Shown here: positions 35,140 to 43,984 of the stretch, one piece after another
Layout: the number at the start of each line of letters is the position of its first letter
Position numbering within the stretch: position 1 is the first letter of the stretch
Assembly (NCBI GenBank): GCA_903911925.1
Contig: CAIWFH010000133.1
Location: 1 to 64,000, forward strand
Origin: an uncultured Acidobacteriaceae bacterium
GTDB taxonomy: Bacteria; Acidobacteriota; Terriglobia; Terriglobales; Acidobacteriaceae
Reading direction: 5' to 3'
Length of the DNA stretch: 64,000 nt
Program-made: the position numbers and the translations under genes
The notes under the pieces: model-generated
The model's input: the letters and a program-made list of their open reading frames with translations, nothing else
What the model was told of the DNA's origin: nothing
Database searches by the model: none

Positions 35140-36237
35140 CTACTTCTTCCCTGCCGGTTGCGAAGCCTTCGCTCCGGGCACATCGAAGAAACCTATATGC
35201 AGTTCCGAGGTAGGGACGAAGTTTGTGAGATGAACCTGGAAGTGGTCGGCATCGAGTTTTTCAACCTTGCCGTTTTCCGGTGAACAGAAGCTCACCAGGT
35301 TCCGCCAACTGCTGTCCGGCTCCGGCCGCTCAACGATCAGGGTGAAATCTTCTATAGGCCGCTGCCAGGTGTTGGCAGTGGTGAGAATGAAGTCAACCCA
35401 TTGAATCGGGAAAATGGTCCCGTCATATACGCTGCGATCGTTTTTGACCTCAGACACCCTGCGGATGACGGTGCGAAGCAAATCAGGTTCAGGGCAGAAC
35501 GCGGCGACTTCGTCCGCCCCTGAGTCACGCCATCGCTTCGCGTCTCTTTTCGCCGATCCTGAGTTCAGCAGGAACTGCAGCGCATCGATGGGCGTATCGT
35601 CTGCCGCTCCAACCACAGGCGTGTACTCATGGCGGATGTGAACAGTGGAGTGCGCTGGAAAAGTCTGCGTCCAGTGGTATTGCAGATGAACGGTCCATTT
35701 GCCCCAATTGGCGTCGCGAGGCTCGAACAGCCCAGTTTGAACCAATTGCTCTCTAACTGCTTTTGGCAACCGAGTGAAGTCGGGGGTAACAACCTCTTTT
35801 GCATCGAAATGGCCAAATGTAGGAATGTCTATCCGATTGGCTCTGAGAATAACGGAAACTTCCTTGCCGTTGAGAGTGGCCGCAGCTTCCGATTCATATT
35901 GGGCAGGGTTGTCATCGATCCAAAGCTTGAAGCTCTCAAAGGCCTGCGCGGCCTGTCCAGGTCCTTCCACCACTCCGTTCTCGTACGGCGGAATCGGAAA
36001 AGCAACCTCGGTCGTCACATCCTGATCCGAATCATTACGAAAGTCATAATCGACCACGATCTTCTTCGTGCTAATCTTCAACACTTCTTTTGCCATGACA
36101 ATCCGCGTTTCGCGCCGGGACACCAGGCCCCCAGCAGCAATTGAAGCGGCTCCGTCGTCAGCAAGGACAGAGGTGGGCGCAGCCACAGCCAAAATCGCGG
36201 ACAGCATTACAAGCCAACGAGCAGCTTTCCGGATCAT
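35140..36237 (-). CDS. DUF4424-type secreted protein
   Basis: A 365-residue protein started at ATG 36237, which gives a signal peptide cleaved near VLADDG (about residue 26). The body matches DUF4424-like sequence: ASIAAGGLVSRRETRIVMAK, VDYDFRNDSDQDVTTEVAFP, a central VHIRHEYTPVVG, and the C-terminal FTLIVERPEPDSSWRNLVSF. Members of this family are uncharacterised periplasmic or secreted proteins. The in-frame stretch upstream to 36456 overlaps the BrnA-like gene and is not expected to be translated. Confidence 0.8.
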   Translation of the reverse strand: MIRKAARWLVMLSAILAVAAPTSVLADDGAASIAAGGLVSRRETRIVMAKEVLKISTKKIVVDYDFRNDSDQDVTTEVAFPIPPYENGVVEGPGQAAQAFESFKLWIDDNPAQYESEAAATLNGKEVSVILRANRIDIPTFGHFDAKEVVTPDFTRLPKAVREQLVQTGLFEPRDANWGKWTVHLQYHWTQTFPAHSTVHIRHEYTPVVGAADDTPIDALQFLLNSGSAKRDAKRWRDSGADEVAAFCPEPDLLRTVIRRVSEVKNDRSVYDGTIFPIQWVDFILTTANTWQRPIEDFTLIVERPEPDSSWRNLVSFCSPENGKVEKLDADHFQVHLTNFVPTSELHIGFFDVPGAKASQPAGKK

Positions 36238-36265
36238 GGCCGAAAGTATAGGAGATTTGGCCGGC

Positions 36266-36562
36266 CTATGCGCTCTTGAGCTGTGCATCCGCGATAGCGG
36301 CCGAGATAACCTGATCGGCGATTCCATGTTTGCGCAGGCTCTCAGTGAGGATTTGGACTTGCGAGTTCTCCATCCGTGTCTGATCTTTGCGTAGTCCCTG
36401 TCCGATGTAGGCGCGGATGAGCGGCTGGTAGCCGGAGAAGCCGAGAGACGGCGCAATCTCTTTGAGGTCCTCGATCACATCCTCGGGGATGCGCATGCTG
36501 ATGACCGTCATCTGGCGATCCTTCTTCAATCGCCGTTGGATTCGTTCACTCGCTGTCTTCAT
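36266..36562 (-). CDS. brnA: BrnA-like / CopG-type antitoxin
   Basis: A 98-residue protein with GGAG before ATG 36562. The ribbon-helix-helix region is MTVISMRIPEDVIEDLKEIA followed by SGYQPLIRAYIGQGLRK. It overlaps the BrnT toxin gene by 17 bases, the toxin-first arrangement of brnTA. It should bind BrnT and repress the promoter at 36854-36882. The C-terminal 35 residues are longer than in minimal BrnA. Confidence 0.8.
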   Translation of the reverse strand: MKTASERIQRRLKKDRQMTVISMRIPEDVIEDLKEIAPSLGFSGYQPLIRAYIGQGLRKDQTRMENSQVQILTESLRKHGIADQVISAAIADAQLKSA

Positions 36563-36845
36563 AGGTTCTCCTCTCCTGCGCAGTCGCGGGCCGCGCTGAA
36601 ATGATTCGAATGGTCTCGCCTTCGCGCAGGATGTGCACGACAAACAACAAGGTCCAATCCTCGGTGAGCCCGATCGCCGCGTCTCGCGATTCCTCTCCGG
36701 CACTCGCGTCTTCAATCCGAACAAACGGGTCAAAGATGACCTGACAGGCCGTTTCAAAACTGACGCCGTGCTTGCTTGCGTTACTGGACGCCTTCCCCAC
36801 GTCCCACACAAAGCGCTGGCCGTGGTAGAGGAAGTGGACGTCCAT
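36546..36845 (-). CDS. brnT: BrnT-family toxin
   Basis: A 99-residue protein with the BrnT pattern: FVWDVGKASSNASKHGVSFE, TACQVIFDPFVRIEDAS, DWTLLFVVHILREGETIRII and the terminal SARPATAQERRTYED. BrnT is a RelE-fold ribonuclease-like toxin that blocks translation. It has a clear promoter upstream and is followed by an overlapping ribbon-helix-helix antitoxin. A second brnTA pair is at 48962-49451. Confidence 0.9.
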   Translation of the reverse strand: MDVHFLYHGQRFVWDVGKASSNASKHGVSFETACQVIFDPFVRIEDASAGEESRDAAIGLTEDWTLLFVVHILREGETIRIISARPATAQERRTYEDSE

Positions 36846-36853
36846 TGATTGAA

Positions 36854-36882
36854 TGTATATACGTTGTATATCCCCTTGTCAA
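36854..36882 (-). promoter_or_regulatory. brnTA promoter with operator palindrome
   Basis: On the minus strand TTGACA (36882-36877) and TATACA (36859-36854) have a 17-base spacer. The palindrome ATATAC-GTT-GTATAT (36857-36871) covers the -10 and spacer and is a natural BrnA operator candidate. Confidence 0.65.
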
Positions 36883-37058
36883 TCACGTCCCCGGATAGAG
36901 GAGAATCATTCTGGAACCGTTTGCCGTATTTCATGCGGTGATTTTCATCTGCTTGACCGCCCTGCCCATTGAATTTCAAAGCATTTCGACGTATGCTAAG
37001 GATGCAGACGAATTTGTCCGCCTGAGTTGCCGTGAGTACGCCGGCTGGCGGAGAGATG
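36883..37058 (+). other. Gap between brnT promoter and rimP leader
   Basis: About 175 bases between divergent transcription units. It presumably holds the promoter of the rimP-nusA-infB operon, but I could not pick a convincing -35/-10 pair. Confidence 0.3.
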
Positions 37059-37085
37059 AGTGGGCTTAGAGCCCACTTTTTATTT
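37059..37085 (+). terminator. rimP leader attenuator hairpin
   Basis: AGTGGGC (37059-37065), loop TTAGA, GCCCACT (37071-37077), then TTTTATTT. It is an intrinsic-terminator-like hairpin 38 bases upstream of rimP, inside the operon leader. A GUGGGC/GCCCAC stem plus U-run before rimP is a known leader element (rimP leader) in several phyla. Confidence 0.75.
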
Positions 37086-37122
37086 GGGCCAATTTTTGAT
37101 GTTTGAGCCGCTTTTGAGCGGC

Positions 37123-37749
37123 ATGGGATCGATGGCGGCAAAGCTGGAAGAAATTCGGTCGGCGGCAGAACGAGTGGCCGCATCACACGGGCTTGAGCTC
37201 GTGGAAATTGAGCTCGTAGGTCCATCAAAAGAAAGAGTTTTGCGCGTCTTCCTTGAGAAAGACGCTGCCGGGCGCGCGGCGCTGAAGGCGGCCATTGCGG
37301 CAGGCGCTGAAGGGCTTCCGGAGCGGCTGGTCGAGGGTACGCTGAGCGTCGAGCAGCTTTCAGGCATTACGCACGAGGATTGCGCGGCTTTCAGCCGTGA
37401 TTTTGGCGTGCTGCTGGACGTGGAAGACCTGATTCCCGGCGCCGAGTACACGCTGGAAGCCAGTTCCCCAGGCCTTGATCGCAAGTTGACCAAGGCTGAA
37501 GATTTTCGCCGCTTCGCAGGGTGCCTGGTGAAGATCCAGACCTTTGAGGCGATTCGCAACAACCGGCACTGGCAGGGACGTCTGGTCGAGGTGTCCCCGG
37601 TCCCCAAAAGCGAGGGACCGGGGGCACCCAGCATTACGCTGGACCTGAACGCGGTGAAGCAGAACAGCAAGACCAAGAAGACGGGCGTCAGCACGGTAGA
37701 GATAGCGCTCAAGAATATCGAGAAAGCGCAACTGGTCCCCGAGATTTAG
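37123..37749 (+). CDS. rimP: Ribosome maturation factor RimP
   Basis: A 208-residue protein assisting 30S subunit maturation. Recognisable parts are the N-terminal HGLELVEIELVG and VLRVFLEKD, the central ITHEDCAAFSRDFGVLLDVE, and YTLEASSPGLDRKLTKAEDF, followed by the C-terminal SH3-like barrel with ALKNIEKAQLVPEI. About 30 residues after PGLDR (NRHWQGRLVEVSPVPKSEGP) are longer than in compact homologs. The start is uncertain among ATG 37123, ATG 37132 and earlier in-frame codons from 37060; all starts after 37085 clear the attenuator. Confidence 0.9.
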   Translation: MGSMAAKLEEIRSAAERVAASHGLELVEIELVGPSKERVLRVFLEKDAAGRAALKAAIAAGAEGLPERLVEGTLSVEQLSGITHEDCAAFSRDFGVLLDVEDLIPGAEYTLEASSPGLDRKLTKAEDFRRFAGCLVKIQTFEAIRNNRHWQGRLVEVSPVPKSEGPGAPSITLDLNAVKQNSKTKKTGVSTVEIALKNIEKAQLVPEI

Positions 37750-37819
37750 CATCCCCAACTGAAACGGCGAGAGCTTTCAACGGCTCAGCCCACGAAAGAA
37801 CCGAGAGAGCAAGCAGAGT

Positions 37820-39373
37820 ATGGCTAGCGTTTTGTATCAAAGCATCGAGCTTCTCAGCCAGGAAAAGGGCATCGACCCCGGCATCGTTGTGGGGGCCGTT
37901 GAGGAGGCTATTGCCCTGGCCACGCGCAAGTTCTACAAAACCCAGGAAAACATGCGCGGGGAGCTGAACAAGGAAACCGGCGAGATCACGGCCTACATCT
38001 TCAAAATGGTTGTGGCCGACGACGAAGAAATTGAAGATCCGCTCAACCAGATCACGCTGACTGAAGCCAAGGAGATATCGCCTGAGGTGGAAGTCGGCAG
38101 CGAACTCCGCTTCTATCGCGACACAACTCCCCTGGGCCGCATTGCCGCGCAGTTGGCCAAGCAGGTCATCTTCCAAAAGGTGCGCGAGGCTGAGCGCGAC
38201 ACGGTCTTCCAGGAGTACGCCCACCGCGAAAAGGAAGTGCTGAACGCCACGGTGAAGCGCATCGAGGGACAGGACATCATCTACGACCTGGGCAAAGCTG
38301 AAGCCCGCTGCCCCAAGCGCGAGCAATCGCGGCTTGAGCAGTTCTCTATCGGCGAGCGGGTCCGCGTTGTCCTGCTCAAAGTTGACCGCGCCGCCAAGGG
38401 ACCGCAGGTGATCGTCTCTCGCGCCGCACCGGAACTGGTGCAGAACCTGTTCCAGTCTGAAGTGCCAGAGATTTACGACAACACGGTCTCCATCCGCGCC
38501 ATTGCGCGCGAAGCCGGCGAACGCACCAAGATTGCTGTTCAGTCCCGCGACAAGGACGTTGACCCGGTGGGCGCATGCGTAGGCATGAAAGGCATGCGCG
38601 TGCAGTCGATCATTCGCGAACTGCGCGGTGAGAAGATCGACATCATCGAGTACTCCGACGAAATCACAACATTTGCCGAGAAGGCATTGCAGCCGGCCAA
38701 GGTGAGCCGCGTTTCCATCTCAGACCTGACCGACAAGCAGCTTGAAGTGATTGTGGACGACACCCAGCTCTCGCTGGCCATCGGCAAGAAGGGCCAGAAT
38801 GTTCGCCTGGCCGCCAAGCTGCTGGGCTGGAAGATCGACATCAAGAGCGAAGAAGAAAAGCGCCAGGAAGTGGAGCAGCAGATGCAGGCTCTCTCTGGCG
38901 GGCCTTCGACGCCTATTGAGCAGGTTTCCGAGTTGGGCGACGGCATTATCCAGAAGCTGGTGGCGGCAGGCATCACCACCGTTGAAGCACTGGCCGACAT
39001 GACGCCCGAGCAGTTGGAAGAGATTCCGGGTATCGGCGAAAAGACGCTGGAGAAGATCAGCGTTGCGGTTCGCCACTACTTTGGACATTTTGAAGAAGGC
39101 GAAGAAGGCCACGTGCCCGAAGTTGCCGAGCCAGGCGAAGCTGAGGTTGAGACCACCCCCGCGGTTGAGGCAAATGAGGAAGCGGAAGCGGAGAACGCGG
39201 CCGAAGTGATTGAGGAAGCTGAGAGCGTTGAGGCAGCCGGGACGGAAACAGAAGCGGTGCCTGAGATTGAAGCGGCCATCGAAAATGTTCCCGACGCGGA
39301 CGAGCAGCCGGAAGAGATTGAAGCAGCAAGCGAAATTGAGCAAGAGCAGGCGGCTGAAGAGGAAGGCGCGTAG
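37820..39373 (+). CDS. nusA: Transcription termination/antitermination protein NusA
   Basis: A 517-residue protein in the order NusA N-terminal domain (about 1-125), S1 (about 135-200: GQDIIYDLGKAEARCPKREQ), KH1 and KH2 (about 230-345: VGACVGMKGMRVQSIIRELR, LAIGKKGQNVRLAAKL), then one helix-hairpin-helix region (EQLEEIPGIGEKTLEKI, about 395-412). The last 100 residues are a Glu/Ala-rich acidic tail without fold. It binds RNA polymerase and modulates pausing. Co-transcribed with rimP and infB. Confidence 0.97.
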   Translation: MASVLYQSIELLSQEKGIDPGIVVGAVEEAIALATRKFYKTQENMRGELNKETGEITAYIFKMVVADDEEIEDPLNQITLTEAKEISPEVEVGSELRFYRDTTPLGRIAAQLAKQVIFQKVREAERDTVFQEYAHREKEVLNATVKRIEGQDIIYDLGKAEARCPKREQSRLEQFSIGERVRVVLLKVDRAAKGPQVIVSRAAPELVQNLFQSEVPEIYDNTVSIRAIAREAGERTKIAVQSRDKDVDPVGACVGMKGMRVQSIIRELRGEKIDIIEYSDEITTFAEKALQPAKVSRVSISDLTDKQLEVIVDDTQLSLAIGKKGQNVRLAAKLLGWKIDIKSEEEKRQEVEQQMQALSGGPSTPIEQVSELGDGIIQKLVAAGITTVEALADMTPEQLEEIPGIGEKTLEKISVAVRHYFGHFEEGEEGHVPEVAEPGEAEVETTPAVEANEEAEAENAAEVIEEAESVEAAGTETEAVPEIEAAIENVPDADEQPEEIEAASEIEQEQAAEEEGA

Positions 39374-39492
39374 CATGCGCCCACTCCTACCAAGCCAATT
39401 GGGCGATAACGGAAGTTTGAAGCGCAGCCAAATCCATGGGGTAGCTATGAGCGACTAGTGGGCTTTGGGTAGCAGATTTTGAAAAGAGGCGG

Positions 39493-42400
39493 ATGAGTAA
39501 GGTTCGAATCAACGATCTCGCGCGCGAGATGGAAGTCAAGAGCAAACAGGTTCTTGACATATTGGCGGAACTCGGCCTGGCAACCGGCAAGACCCATTCC
39601 AGTTCGCTGGAAGACTATGAGGCCGACAAGGTTCGCGTGCATTTTGAGCGCGGCAAGCACTCTGCTGGAACCTCCGGCGCCCCTGCGTCCAAAGCTCCCC
39701 AGGGAATCGTTCCCAAAATCGATCTCTCGCACATCTCCAAGCCCGGCGACGTTCTGAAAGCCATCCAGGCAAAGAAGATGGAGGCGGAAGAAGCGGCGCG
39801 GCGGAGCCATTTCCCCACAAGGCCAGCCGTTGTACCTCCACCAGCGGTCGTGGTAAAGCCTGCGCCTCCTGTGGTGGCTGTTGCCCCGTCGGCTGCTGTG
39901 GCACCGGCTCGCCCGGAACCGCGCAGGATTGTTCCGCAGCCGCGGCAGGCTCCCTCCATTGTGATTCCGCCCCCTGCTACGCCAGCCATTGCTTCGCACC
40001 CGCCGGCTGGTCCGGTAGTTGCCAAGGCTCCGGCAGGCGCAGCTGCGCCGGTTCGCCCGGCAGTGGCAGTGGTGCCGCCAGCGGTGGCCGTGGTGGTGAA
40101 GCCGCCCGCCCCCAAGGAAACCAAGCCGGCTGCAATCGAGCCTCCGGTCGTCGTCGTCAAAAAGCCGGTCGCTCCCCCGGCGCCGGCAGTAGTTGCCGAA
40201 GCGCCGCCCGTTGCAGCTCCGGTTGAAGAGCCAGTTGCCGCGCCGCAGCCAGTTGTGGCTGAGGCTCCCGAGCCGGCAACCATTGCAGCCTCGGCAGTTG
40301 CTGAAGCTCCCGTTGTGGAAGCGGTGGAAGCTGCGCCGGTTGCCGCTGCTCAGCCAGAGGCCGAGGCAGCGCCGAATACACGCCGCACCGCCGGACACAC
40401 ACACACTCCATCGCCCACTCCGGCTCTGCCGGCGCGCCGCGTCGTGATGCCGCAAACCGGCCCGCGCCCGGTATACAAAGCGCCCATCGTGGTGCCCACC
40501 GTGCCCCCGGCCAATACCGGCATCGCTGCCGCAGGCCCCATGCGCGGCAGACCTATCTTCGACCGCAGGGCAACCGGCGGCCCAGGCAGCTACCCGCAGC
40601 GCACTTCAAGCGGCGCGCCAGGCCAATATCCTCCAGGCGCAGGCCCACGTCCCAAGCACCCCACGCGCACCACGCCCGGCGGATACGCAGGCCCGGGCGG
40701 CACAGGCGCACCTGGATCGAGACCTCCGTTTGGCGCACGCCCTGGCTTTGGCCCGCCGCGTCCCGGAGGCCCACCGCGTCCGGGCGGCGCAGCTCCCACC
40801 GGCGAAGCACCACGCCCGCAGCGCGCAGCGCCACGTGGCCGCGGCGGACGTCCGCAGTATCCCAAGACGAAGGAAGGTCCGATGAAGGGCTTTGTGCCGC
40901 CGCCACGTTATGGCGGGGTGCAATATGGCGGAGAGCCGCTGCCCATCACTCGCGAGATTACCGTCGTTGAGGGAATCAGCGTAAAGGACCTGGCCGAGAA
41001 GCTCGATGTCCGCGCCAAGGACCTGATCGCTACGCTCCTCATGGCCGGCGTCTTTGTCACGGTCAACCAGTCGCTCGATGCCGAGATGGTCAAGGACGTG
41101 GCAGCCAAGTTCGGCGCTGCGGCCACCGTCATCAGCTACGAAGAAGAGATTGCCAACCAGGCCATCGAAGAGGTTCTCGAGGCCGAAAACACCGGCGAAC
41201 TGGAAGTTCCGCGGTCGCCTGTGGTTACGGTTATGGGCCACGTGGATCACGGCAAGACTTCGCTGCTTGACGCCATCCGCCTCACCCACGTTGCCGAAGG
41301 CGAAGCCGGCGGCATTACCCAGCACATCGGCGCATACAAGGTGAAGTTCGCCAAGGAAGGCTCTCCGGCTTCAGGCCGCGAGATCGTCTTCCTCGATACC
41401 CCGGGCCACGAAGCCTTTACCCGCATGAGAGCCCGCGGCGCAAAGGTCACTGACATTGTTGTCATTGTGGTGGCGGCGGACGACGGGGTGATGCCTCAGA
41501 CCCTTGAGGCCATTGACCACGCCAAGGCCGCCAATGTGCCCATCATCGTGGCCGTCAACAAGATCGACAAGCCCGAAGCCAATCCCGATCGCGTCAAGAA
41601 ACAGCTCGCCGACCGCGGCCTGATTCCTGAAGAGTGGGCGGCAGGCACTGAAGGCACGGTCTTCGTTGAGGTCTCGGCCAAGAAGCGGATCAACCTTGAC
41701 CTGCTGCTTGAAATGATCTGCCTGGTCAGCGATATCAAGGCCCCCAAGGCCACCCCCGGCCGCAAGGCTGTGGGCTCGGTCATCGAGGCCAAGCTCGATC
41801 GCGGCCGCGGCGCAGTGGCCACCGTCCTTGTACAGGACGGCACGCTGCACCTCAACGACAGCTACATTGTGGGCAACACCTTCGGTAAGGTCCGCGCCAT
41901 GTTCGATGATCGCGGCCGCCCGATTGAAGAAGCCGGCCCCTCAACCCCGGTTGAAGTGCTGGGTCTGGAATCCATGCCCGACTCGGGCGATACCTTCCTC
42001 GTCGTAGCTGATCGCGACAAGGCCAAGGGCATTGCCCAGTACCGCAAGATGAAAGAGCGCGACGCGCAACTCGCCAAGAGCTCGCGTGTCTCTCTCGAAG
42101 GTCTTGCCGAGCAGATTCGTACCGCCGGCGTCAAGGACCTGCCCCTCATCATCAAGGGCGACGTCACCGGATCGGTTGAAGTGCTGGCCGACTCTCTGAC
42201 CCGCATGTCCACCGAGAAAGTGCGCATCAAGGTTATCCACTCTGGCGTTGGTTCCATCACCGAGAGCGACGTGCTGCTGGCTACCGCCTCCAACACCATC
42301 ATCATCGGCTTCAACGTGCGCCCTGAGCGCAAGGCTGCCGAGCTTGCGCAACAGGAAGGCATCGAGATCCGCCTGCACTCCATCATTTACGAGTTGCAGG

Positions 42401-42771
42401 ATGAAATCCGCCTAGCCATGATGGGCCTGCTCGACCCCACGTTCAAGGAGAACTACCTTGGCCGTGCAGAAGTCCTCAACGTCTTCCGCATTCCCAAGGT
42501 CGGCACCATCGCCGGCTGCCGTGTGCAGGACGGCGTCATCCGCCGCGATGCCGAAGTCAAGGTGATGCGAGGCGGCGAACAGGTTTTCAAGGGCAAGGTC
42601 CACTCCCTGAAGCGCTTCAAGGACGACGCCCGCGAAGTAACCAACGGCATGGAGTGCGGCATCGGCCTCGGCGGATTCAACGACCTGAAGGAAGGTGACT
42701 TGATCGAAGCCTTCTCGACAGAAAAACTGGCCGCCGATTTGGGCGCGCTGACCTCCTCCATCAAGGCCTAA
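39493..42771 (+). CDS. infB: Translation initiation factor IF-2
   Basis: A 1092-residue GTPase that delivers initiator tRNA to the 30S subunit. An IF-2 N-terminal domain ([20 protein letters not shown]) is followed by roughly 400 residues of Ala/Pro/Val- then Gly/Pro/Arg-rich disordered sequence, and a second N-terminal-type module ([20 protein letters not shown]). The G domain has [20 protein letters not shown], and NKID. Beta-barrel and C-terminal fMet-tRNA domains complete it. It is longer than the roughly 890-residue E. coli protein because of the linker. No ylxR-like gene lies between nusA and infB. Confidence 0.98.
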   Translation: MSKVRINDLAREMEVKSKQVLDILAELGLATGKTHSSSLEDYEADKVRVHFERGKHSAGTSGAPASKAPQGIVPKIDLSHISKPGDVLKAIQAKKMEAEEAARRSHFPTRPAVVPPPAVVVKPAPPVVAVAPSAAVAPARPEPRRIVPQPRQAPSIVIPPPATPAIASHPPAGPVVAKAPAGAAAPVRPAVAVVPPAVAVVVKPPAPKETKPAAIEPPVVVVKKPVAPPAPAVVAEAPPVAAPVEEPVAAPQPVVAEAPEPATIAASAVAEAPVVEAVEAAPVAAAQPEAEAAPNTRRTAGHTHTPSPTPALPARRVVMPQTGPRPVYKAPIVVPTVPPANTGIAAAGPMRGRPIFDRRATGGPGSYPQRTSSGAPGQYPPGAGPRPKHPTRTTPGGYAGPGGTGAPGSRPPFGARPGFGPPRPGGPPRPGGAAPTGEAPRPQRAAPRGRGGRPQYPKTKEGPMKGFVPPPRYGGVQYGGEPLPITREITVVEGISVKDLAEKLDVRAKDLIATLLMAGVFVTVNQSLDAEMVKDVAAKFGAAATVISYEEEIANQAIEEVLEAENTGELEVPRSPVVTVMGHVDHGKTSLLDAIRLTHVAEGEAGGITQHIGAYKVKFAKEGSPASGREIVFLDTPGHEAFTRMRARGAKVTDIVVIVVAADDGVMPQTLEAIDHAKAANVPIIVAVNKIDKPEANPDRVKKQLADRGLIPEEWAAGTEGTVFVEVSAKKRINLDLLLEMICLVSDIKAPKATPGRKAVGSVIEAKLDRGRGAVATVLVQDGTLHLNDSYIVGNTFGKVRAMFDDRGRPIEEAGPSTPVEVLGLESMPDSGDTFLVVADRDKAKGIAQYRKMKERDAQLAKSSRVSLEGLAEQIRTAGVKDLPLIIKGDVTGSVEVLADSLTRMSTEKVRIKVIHSGVGSITESDVLLATASNTIIIGFNVRPERKAAELAQQEGIEIRLHSIIYELQDEIRLAMMGLLDPTFKENYLGRAEVLNVFRIPKVGTIAGCRVQDGVIRRDAEVKVMRGGEQVFKGKVHSLKRFKDDAREVTNGMECGIGLGGFNDLKEGDLIEAFSTEKLAADLGALTSSIKA

Positions 42772-42793
42772 CGCATAGTAGCTGCGAACTTAA

Positions 42794-42835
42794 CCGGCCC
42801 GCTCCTAAACAAGAGAAGCGGGCCGGTTTCTTTTT
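42794..42835 (+). terminator. Intrinsic terminator after infB
   Basis: Stem CCGGCCCGCT (42794-42803) with AGCGGGCCGG (42817-42826), 13-base loop, then TTTCTTTTT. It ends the rimP-nusA-infB operon. Confidence 0.92.
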
Positions 42836-42841
42836 GGCAAC

Positions 42842-43420
42842 TCACCTTTTTCGAGTCAGCGAGCAGCCTGAGCCACCCGACCGAGCAATCGCGCGTTTCG
42901 GCACGACTTCAGTCGTGCCGAAACGCTCCTCATGACTCCGGGCTGCAGCCCCTGCGCGTTTCTGTTTCTTCAAGTACGCCGTTCCGAAAGGATACTCCTC
43001 CGCTGAGCTTGCCAAACCCGCTCTTACCGAATTGCTTTCAATGTACTCTCGATGCTGCTGAAAGCTCCGCTCATCGACGACACGAACGTCCGAGAATCCC
43101 CGCTGCCAAATCTCTCCCTTAAATCCGATCTCCTTGGTAGCCCGAAATGAAAAACCACCTTTGATCAACTGCATTGCCTTCTCGATAGTCAGGTCGCCGG
43201 GAATGGTCAACAAAATGTGAACGTGGTTTGGCATGACGACGAAGTCGTGGACAGTAAACTTCCCTTCCCGCACACGGGAGCGAAGAACTTAGATGAAGAG
43301 GTTAGCCATCCGCTCCGTTTGGAACAACGATCCCCCGCCAGCCGTTCGTGTCGTCGCAAAGAGAGTTCGCGGGCGTCCCGTGGCGCTATTGGGGTCCGAT
43401 GGTCGGGTAGGTTTCGACAC
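42842..43420 (-). pseudogene. REP-associated tyrosine transposase (RAYT/Y1) interrupted by one stop codon
   Basis: Read from GTG 43420 the frame encodes SKPTRPSDPN..., then GRPRTLFATTRTAGGG, FQTERMANLFI, a TAA stop at 43291-43289 (codon 44), and continues without frame change as VLRSRVREGKFTVHDFVVMP. The HUH motif is in MPNHVHILLTI. Later parts are QLIKGGFSFRATKEIGFKGE, IWQRGFSDVRVVDERSF and the Tyr region REYIESNSVRAGL. Upstream codons align with the RAYT N-terminus, so the stop looks like a point nonsense change. Translation from GTG 43273 would give 143 residues. The C-terminal end contains a REP palindrome (FGTTEVVPKRA). Confidence 0.85.
42893..42926. repeat. REP palindrome in the 3-prime end of the RAYT gene
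   Basis: A 34-base near-perfect palindrome: GCGTTTCGGCACGACT, two central bases, AGTCGTGCCGAAACGC. Its core GGCACGACT recurs at 43460-43479. A second palindrome, GGGCTGCAGCCC, follows at 42940-42951. Confidence 0.9.
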
Positions 43421-43459
43421 TGCAGGGGCTAAAGCCCTCCCTCTTTTCGAGTCACTTTC

Positions 43460-43479
43460 GGCACGACTGAAGTCGTGCC
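43460..43479. repeat. REP palindrome upstream of the RAYT gene
   Basis: GGCACGACT-GA-AGTCGTGCC, the same core as 42893-42926, placed 40 bases before the GTG start. A nearby palindrome, AGGGGCTAAAGCCCT (43424-43438), resembles the GGGCTGCAGCCC at the other end. The transposase gene is thus bracketed by matching palindromes. Confidence 0.88.
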
Positions 43480-43480
43480 C

Positions 43481-43695
43481 TGACGCGCGCTAAATCATAT
43501 CCACCGCTCGACAGCGCCCGCCAGGATTCACCGGTCATTGATCGGTCAATCCAGCGTGATGCCCTCAGAGGCCATTGGGTAATGGCAATTATCCATCCAT
43601 TGGCTGCCAGACGGGAAGCCTAAATCTAAATGTGTTTCCCTGTGCAGCCTATTCCCGGCGAAACAGCAACTCAACCGGTTCTTCATCCGGAAGAG
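43481..43695. other. Gap between the RAYT locus and the Phd/PIN promoter
   Basis: About 215 bases between divergent units. I see no gene, strong hairpin or recognised regulatory site here. Confidence 0.3.
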
Positions 43696-43748
43696 TTGAC
43701 AGAGAAGCTACTCTCTCCTAAAGTACAACCATAGTCTATGACTATAGG
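43696..43748 (+). promoter_or_regulatory. Promoter and operator of the Phd/PIN toxin-antitoxin pair
   Basis: TTGACA (43696-43701), a 17-base spacer and TAAAGT (43719-43724). Just downstream, CCATAGTC-TAT-GACTATAGG (43729-43748) is an inverted repeat positioned over the expected start of transcription. AGGAG (43745-43749) is the ribosome binding site for ATG 43760. Confidence 0.6.
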
Positions 43749-43759
43749 AGTTTCTGCCC

Positions 43760-43984
43760 ATGCCCACCATCGGCGCAGGTGAATTCAAAGCAAAATGCCT
43801 CCAACTCCTCGACGAGGTCGCCGCCAGCCGCAAGCCGCTGGTCATTACCAAGTTCGGCAAGCCCGTCGCGCAAGTGGTTCCCATGCCGCCTGCGGCGAAG
43901 CTTCGCGGAGCGTTGAAGGGGACCGTCCTCTATGAGGGCGACATCGTCTCTCCGCTTGAGAACGAGTGGGAAGCGGCTCAGTAA
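43760..43984 (+). CDS. Phd/YefM-family antitoxin
   Basis: A 74-residue antitoxin: GAGEFKAKCLQLLDEVAASR, PLVITKFGKPVAQVVPMP, which is the Phd/YefM DNA-binding fold, then a short C-terminal toxin-binding segment. The stop TAA overlaps the PIN toxin ATG by one base (TAATG). It should repress its own promoter through the inverted repeat upstream. Confidence 0.9.
   Translation: MPTIGAGEFKAKCLQLLDEVAASRKPLVITKFGKPVAQVVPMPPAAKLRGALKGTVLYEGDIVSPLENEWEAAQ

Noticed and set aside
35140..36456. Longer 438-residue form of the DUF4424 protein
   Set aside because: The extra 73 residues overlap the BrnA-like gene, lack a signal sequence, and would bury the real signal peptide.
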